Source of the DNA: Turbatrix aceti
Lineage: Eukaryota; Nematoda; Chromadorea; Rhabditida; Panagrolaimidae
Direction of reading: 5' to 3'
Assembly: GCA_963969345.1 (NCBI GenBank)
Contig: OZ017770.1
Span: forward strand, 3,171,246-3,235,245
DNA length: 64,000 nucleotides
Below, in pieces: positions 60,443 through 64,000 of the stretch (the first letter of the stretch is position 1; each line of letters begins with the position of its first letter). The position numbers and the translations under genes were made by a program. The notes under the pieces are model-generated. The model was not told the DNA's origin and did not search any database. It saw nothing but the letters and a program-made list of their open reading frames with translations.

Positions 60443-61461
60443 TATTTCCGCCCGCCAGATATTAGGAACGTTGCTTACCTACAAACGAATGAATCAATGG
60501 ACTACATCGCGTAGAGCGTGTATTTATCGACCACGAATGCAATGTGACCCACAAACACTACAAACATTGAAGTCATCACGTATTTCAGGCACATACTCAC
60601 TACAATATAACTAACGATCACATAGATTAAGGATCACTACTACATATAATATTGGTTCAATATTTGAGATTTGAACATTATCAACTGATTATGCCAAGTC
60701 TGGTTGCTCGATGATACTCATCAATAATTGAATCACTTCAAGGGAAATGGAACACGCGACTGAACTATATAGCGAAAAAACATGCAGGGATGAACGCAAA
60801 AAAAATGCAAGTGAATGAAGTCGTCGCAAAAGCATCCGAACGCCTATCACGCGTGCGCACATGTTATTCAAAAATGAAGTTGCGAACGCAACCAATTTAA
60901 AACTGGGCATTGTCAGTTTCAATCAATTTGACGCCAACCCCCATTCAAGTAGCCAAGTAACAGAATTCCAACGCATTCAAAAAAAGTCAAAATGTTTATT
61001 GTATTATAAAAAACGTGTATGTGTACTTTGCGACTCATCGAAGGTGTCCTTTTTTAGAGTCAGTGCGATATCTGTGATAATCGGGCCTTGAGTGACGCTC
61101 AAGATGCATTAGTGTGAAATGAGGGGTTTGGGTAGAGTACGTAGAAGATGTAAATGCTAACACGATTTTTGTTGGAATTCAACGCATATTCACTCTTTAA
61201 GCTGCGTATCTTTTCCCGACGCATAGAATTTGTTTCTGTTGTTGCCAACTAACCTTGATATATGTTTCCACAATCACAAACCTGTCCGATACTTTACTTT
61301 GCGATTGACAGTGTTCTTTATAAAAATGAAACCATGCTAACCTATACAAACGACCCTGTATTGCCAAATCCCAAAATCCGTGAATTCCATTTTTTATAAA
61401 TCGCCTAATTTTTACGACGGAAAAAATTACAATAGATCATGCCAATTGAACGCTACAGTAG
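60443..61461. other. Intergenic, thiolase 5' flank
   Basis: Lies between the start of ACAA2 (-) and the end of the NDUFC2-like gene (-). AT-rich; a TTTGTAG acceptor-like site lies about 36 bases upstream of the ACAA2 ATG. No gene recognised. Confidence 0.5.
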
Positions 61462-61935
61462 TTACTCGTTCCTGCGGTACTGGGCACGGTGGGGATACCA
61501 TGGCAGAAGCACATCAGCAAATGGACGACCATAGATGTCTTCCAGGGCTGTAAATTCTCCGGCATGAATCTGTTTGTAATGTTCGGTGACTGCATCACGC
61601 GAACGGTAGTGGTATTCACGCAGAGTGCCCATGGCGTAAGCAAACCCGGCAAAAACAGTGATGGTGGCCAGACGGGTGTACAGGGCTAAAAAGATTATTC
61701 GTGACCACACTGCTGATCAGACGATGACTAATGACCCACCGTACGTCCATGGCTTGCGGAGCCACAAGTTATGAAGATGAGAAGCACCAAGGCCGACGGC
61801 GAACGCAAAACCGGCGGTGCGGTAAGGCCAACCCCAGGTGAAAGGGTCCTTAAGACTGCGTGGACGGTGGTACTCGCGGATGTAGGCTTCGCGACGAGCA
61901 ATTTCCTTCGGATCCACCCGAGTAACTTCGGCCAT
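61462..61935 (-). CDS. NDUFC2: NDUFC2-like subunit of mitochondrial complex I
   Basis: Two exons: 61740-61935 and 61462-61685 (139 residues; human 119). It resembles the B14.5b accessory subunit of NADH:ubiquinone oxidoreductase, which sits in the inner membrane near the distal proton-pumping arm. Seen: a SLKDP start to the conserved part, a first hydrophobic helix ending before an N...RKP motif (NLWLRKPW), a second helix (TVFAGFAYAMG), then YHYRSRDAV (family DYMYAVRDHDMF), a HAGEF segment (family HPEDF) and IYGRPFADVLLPWYPHR (family TYGEVFEEFHPVR). The start at 61935 directly follows a TTTATTTAG acceptor. The COX6B stop is 198 bases upstream on the same strand. Confidence 0.75.
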
Positions 61936-61936
61936 C

Positions 61937-61947
61937 CTAAATAAACC
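61937..61947 (-). other. 3' splice acceptor next to the NDUFC2-like start codon
   Basis: On the minus strand GGTTTATTTAG is followed by one base and the ATG. It lies in the 198-base gap after COX6B, which has no AATAAA on this strand. Confidence 0.6.
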
Positions 61948-62133
61948 CCATCCAATGTCCGTCAAAAACAAGCATCCTAGTCACAAGTATTCCCACTGAC
62001 TCAAACAGCAAGTCTCTCCATCACACTTCGTACAAAAACTTCTATATTGTCCTGACACAAGTTGAAAAAAACTTATGATGACATGCAAAAGATATCAAAA
62101 CACGGCCTCTACATCGGGACGAAAGCCGGCAGC

Positions 62134-62496
62134 TTAGCGATCGAACTTGGCGGGGAAACGGCCCTCGTCACGGAGCTCATCCCACTTCTCAACCCAGTAG
62201 CCGGGGCAGAAGTCCTTGTAGACGTTCTGGAAGAACTTGCAGGGAGAGTAGTCTTCGCCCATGAGTTCCTGGCAACGGTGGAAGTCGACGTAGTAGGCAA
62301 AGCACTGGCGCTGCTTGCGGACTTGGGGGAAGCGGGCATCGTAGGGAGTAGACCAGATGGAGGTCTCACGGGCCTTCTCGTTGACTTCCTTGCTGAACCA
62401 TTCGGGCGACTCGGGGTTGCGGAGAGCAGGAGTCTCTTCGGCAGCACGAGCGATGCGCTCACCGGTCGTTTCGGGGATCTCGAAAGCGGTGGCCAT
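62134..62496 (-). CDS. COX6B: Cytochrome c oxidase subunit 6B
   Basis: Single exon, 120 residues (human COX6B1 is 86). COX6B sits on the intermembrane-space face of complex IV and links its two monomers. The twin-cysteine helices are complete: C-x9-C in CFAYYVDFHRC and C-x10-C in CKFFQNVYKDFC. PYDARFP (human PFDSRFP), the WVEKWDELRDEGRFP segment (human WVTDWDEQRAEGTFP) and the basic end support the call. The N-terminus is about 35 residues longer than in vertebrates, alanine/glutamate-rich, with no cleavable presequence. An acceptor (TATTTTGCAG) lies 2 bases upstream of the ATG. The intronless structure differs from its neighbours. Confidence 0.95.
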   Translation of the reverse strand: MATAFEIPETTGERIARAAEETPALRNPESPEWFSKEVNEKARETSIWSTPYDARFPQVRKQRQCFAYYVDFHRCQELMGEDYSPCKFFQNVYKDFCPGYWVEKWDELRDEGRFPAKFDR

Positions 62497-63373
62497 GACT
62501 GCAAAATAAGAATAAAAATTATATAAAAATATAATTATTATCGATCCACGGAACATCAAACACGCTTCAGAAACCATCTTCTTGGTATGACGATTAAAGA
62601 CGTGAAAGATAAAAAAACGGAACAATACAGACAATCCAGATAAACGCAAACCAACAAGCAGCTAACAGCGGTCATGCTCACGTCGCATCAATGAGAAAAT
62701 ACACAGAGCTGATGTGCATGCAAAGCGCGCCAATTCAAAAATTGCACTGCAGCGCGGAAAATAAACGCGCATTAGCTAGGGATTCTTGAATTGAATACAC
62801 ACGTTGACGAGAATCGAGTTTCTTTTGTGGTAATAGGGTTGATTAGCTTATCATTAAAAATTGAATTCATCAGGAATACGAAACATGAGAATTGTGATGC
62901 AAAAATCAAGGCTTTTGTTCCAAAAACTAAGAATTTTGTTCCAAATTGATGATTTTCGCCTTATATTACTAGATTTTTGTTAATTTTGCCAGTTTATAAA
63001 AAACGATATGATTTTACGGATGTACCGTCAGTGAAGGTAATTTTCTGTCATTTATTCATGAAACTTTCCGACGCTGTTTTATAAATCTGGTTGCGGAACT
63101 GAATCTTTTGCTCTTTTCCAACCACCAGGGCAATGTGATACCTGTGGATTCCATCCACGTGTATGCTTTCAATCAATTCCATAAAAGACCTTTTGTCATT
63201 CTGAAGATGCGTGCGTGTATCGTGGAAATGCGTGTGCGAGTTCAGCCAACTTGATCCATTTTTGCAGTCTTCAGGCGCGTGCGACGTTCGCTGCAAGACC
63301 ACTGTGGGAAAGACAGCGTATATAGCCACGGAGAAGACGTTATCGCTCCACGCCTCATCTTCAGATTTAGATC
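62497..63373. other. Divergent intergenic/promoter region
   Basis: Between the starts of COX6B (-) and USO1 (+). Acceptor-like sites occur at both ends, just before each ATG (62499-62510 on minus; TTCAGATTTAG ending 63370 on plus). A 93-codon frame at 63048-63329 (-) has no supporting features. Confidence 0.5.
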
Positions 63374-64000
63374 ATGGCTTCTGATGAGCGCGATATCGAG
63401 GCTCTCGTCGATGTTTTGTCCTCCTATACGGCTTTGGAAGATTGCCGTGATGCTCTAAATCAACTTCTGGACCTTTGTAAGGGTGGCGTAAGTTATATTT
63501 ACCTTTTTTTTTATATTTGATCATTTTTTGTACCGTTTTTTTATTCTAGGACTATCGTATTTCGGTTGCCACGTATGGCAAGCGTCAATACATTGATTTG
63601 CTCAAGTCCGATGATGCTGGCATCGTTGACACCACGCTGCAGATCATTTTGCGCGTATTCTCGAGCGACCACAACGAGGATGACGGCATTGGTGCCCAGC
63701 TGGTGAAGACATACCTCAACACCACCGGATTCCTGGCAAATATTCAAACTCACCTCTCGTCTTCCTCCTTTGCTGCCCGAAACAAGGCTTTGGAGATTGT
63801 TCATCGTTGCCTCACGGTTCAGCTCGTGGAGACGTGTGATCGAATTGTCGAATTCCCAGCTGCCATCTCCGACATTGTTGACCTGCTCACTGACAAACAC
63901 GAGTTTCTCCGCAATACTGCCATTGTCGTCGTCACCAAGCTGGTCAAGGGAAATAGCAACATCAAGAACATGCTCCTTTTCGGAAACGTTTTTCAGCATG
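63374..64000 (+). CDS. USO1: General vesicular transport factor p115/USO1, N-terminal part
   Basis: Exon 1 is 63374-63487 and exon 2 runs from 63550 past the window end; 188 residues are visible. The sequence follows the armadillo-repeat globular head of p115: DCRDALNQLLDLCK, a YGKRQYIDLLKSDD segment, and DLLTDKHEFLRNTAI...KLVKGNSNIKNMLLFGNVF (human DLLADSREVIRNDGV...LTRSNGAIQKIVAFENAF). p115 is a Golgi tethering factor that works with Rab1, GM130 and SNAREs. The coiled-coil tail is outside the window. The ATG lies 3 bases after a TTCAGATTTAG acceptor. Confidence 0.9.

Noticed and set aside
63048..63329. 93-codon minus frame upstream of USO1
   Set aside because: Lies in the promoter gap with no family features.
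1..64000. tRNA, rRNA or bacterial-type operon signals
   Set aside because: No cloverleaf-like A/B box pairs or rRNA cores were noticed by eye; all confident genes have spliceosomal introns or animal families, so bacterial origin or contamination is not supported. A tRNAscan run would settle small RNA genes.

Overview
The window is nuclear DNA of an animal. Genes are split by many very short introns, typically about 45-60 bases with GTAAGT-like donors and T-rich TTTTCAG/TTTTTAG acceptors. Gene order mixes both strands, and the products are metazoan: a TGF-beta type II receptor, an Uninflatable-like receptor, a Cys-loop receptor, a ZP-domain protein and a MED1-like Mediator subunit. The ZP protein, the Uninflatable-like architecture and the compact introns suggest a small-genome ecdysozoan (tardigrade- or nematode-like). 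This is inference; I cannot name the species. Exon models below were built by hand, joining exons so that the reading frame is kept across every junction.

Layout. 1-1573: an internally deleted LTR retrotransposon. 1807-3305 (+): SLC35A-family nucleotide-sugar transporter. 3790-4750 (-): small ZP-domain membrane protein. 5894-9579 (+): M1 aminopeptidase homologue that has lost its zinc site, with a hAT-type MITE in its first intron. 10176-12466 (-): activin/TGF-beta type II receptor. 14173-31144 (+): one very large gene, 12 exons and about 5,456 codons, with a Med1 domain in its middle third flanked by glutamine-rich, lysine-rich, AT-hook and RGG-like disordered regions. 31624-34087 (+): two tandem VMA21-like genes and PDCD2, closely spaced. 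34377-36044 (-): Cys-loop receptor. 37261-38635 (-): tyrosine-kinase-like pseudokinase. 39519-41663 (-): unrecognised acidic type I membrane protein. 44036-58428 (-): giant Uninflatable/SVEP1-like receptor whose 2.1 kb intron holds GTP cyclohydrolase I (55011-55885) on the other strand. 58978-60442 (-): mitochondrial 3-ketoacyl-CoA thiolase. 61462-61935 and 62134-62496 (-): NDUFC2-like and COX6B. 63374-64000 (+): start of USO1/p115, cut by the window end.

Themes. Three signalling or enzyme-family genes have lost or altered catalytic motifs: the M1 peptidase and the tyrosine-kinase-like protein clearly, the type II receptor only as DFG to DFS. Several genes have a good 3' splice acceptor within 0-16 bases of the start codon, most strikingly the downstream members of close same-strand pairs (VMA21-like/VMA21/PDCD2 and COX6B/NDUFC2). 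That pattern fits spliced-leader trans-splicing and operons, although 5'-UTR introns could explain it too. Three neighbours at the right end (ACAA2, NDUFC2, COX6B) are nuclear genes for mitochondrial proteins.
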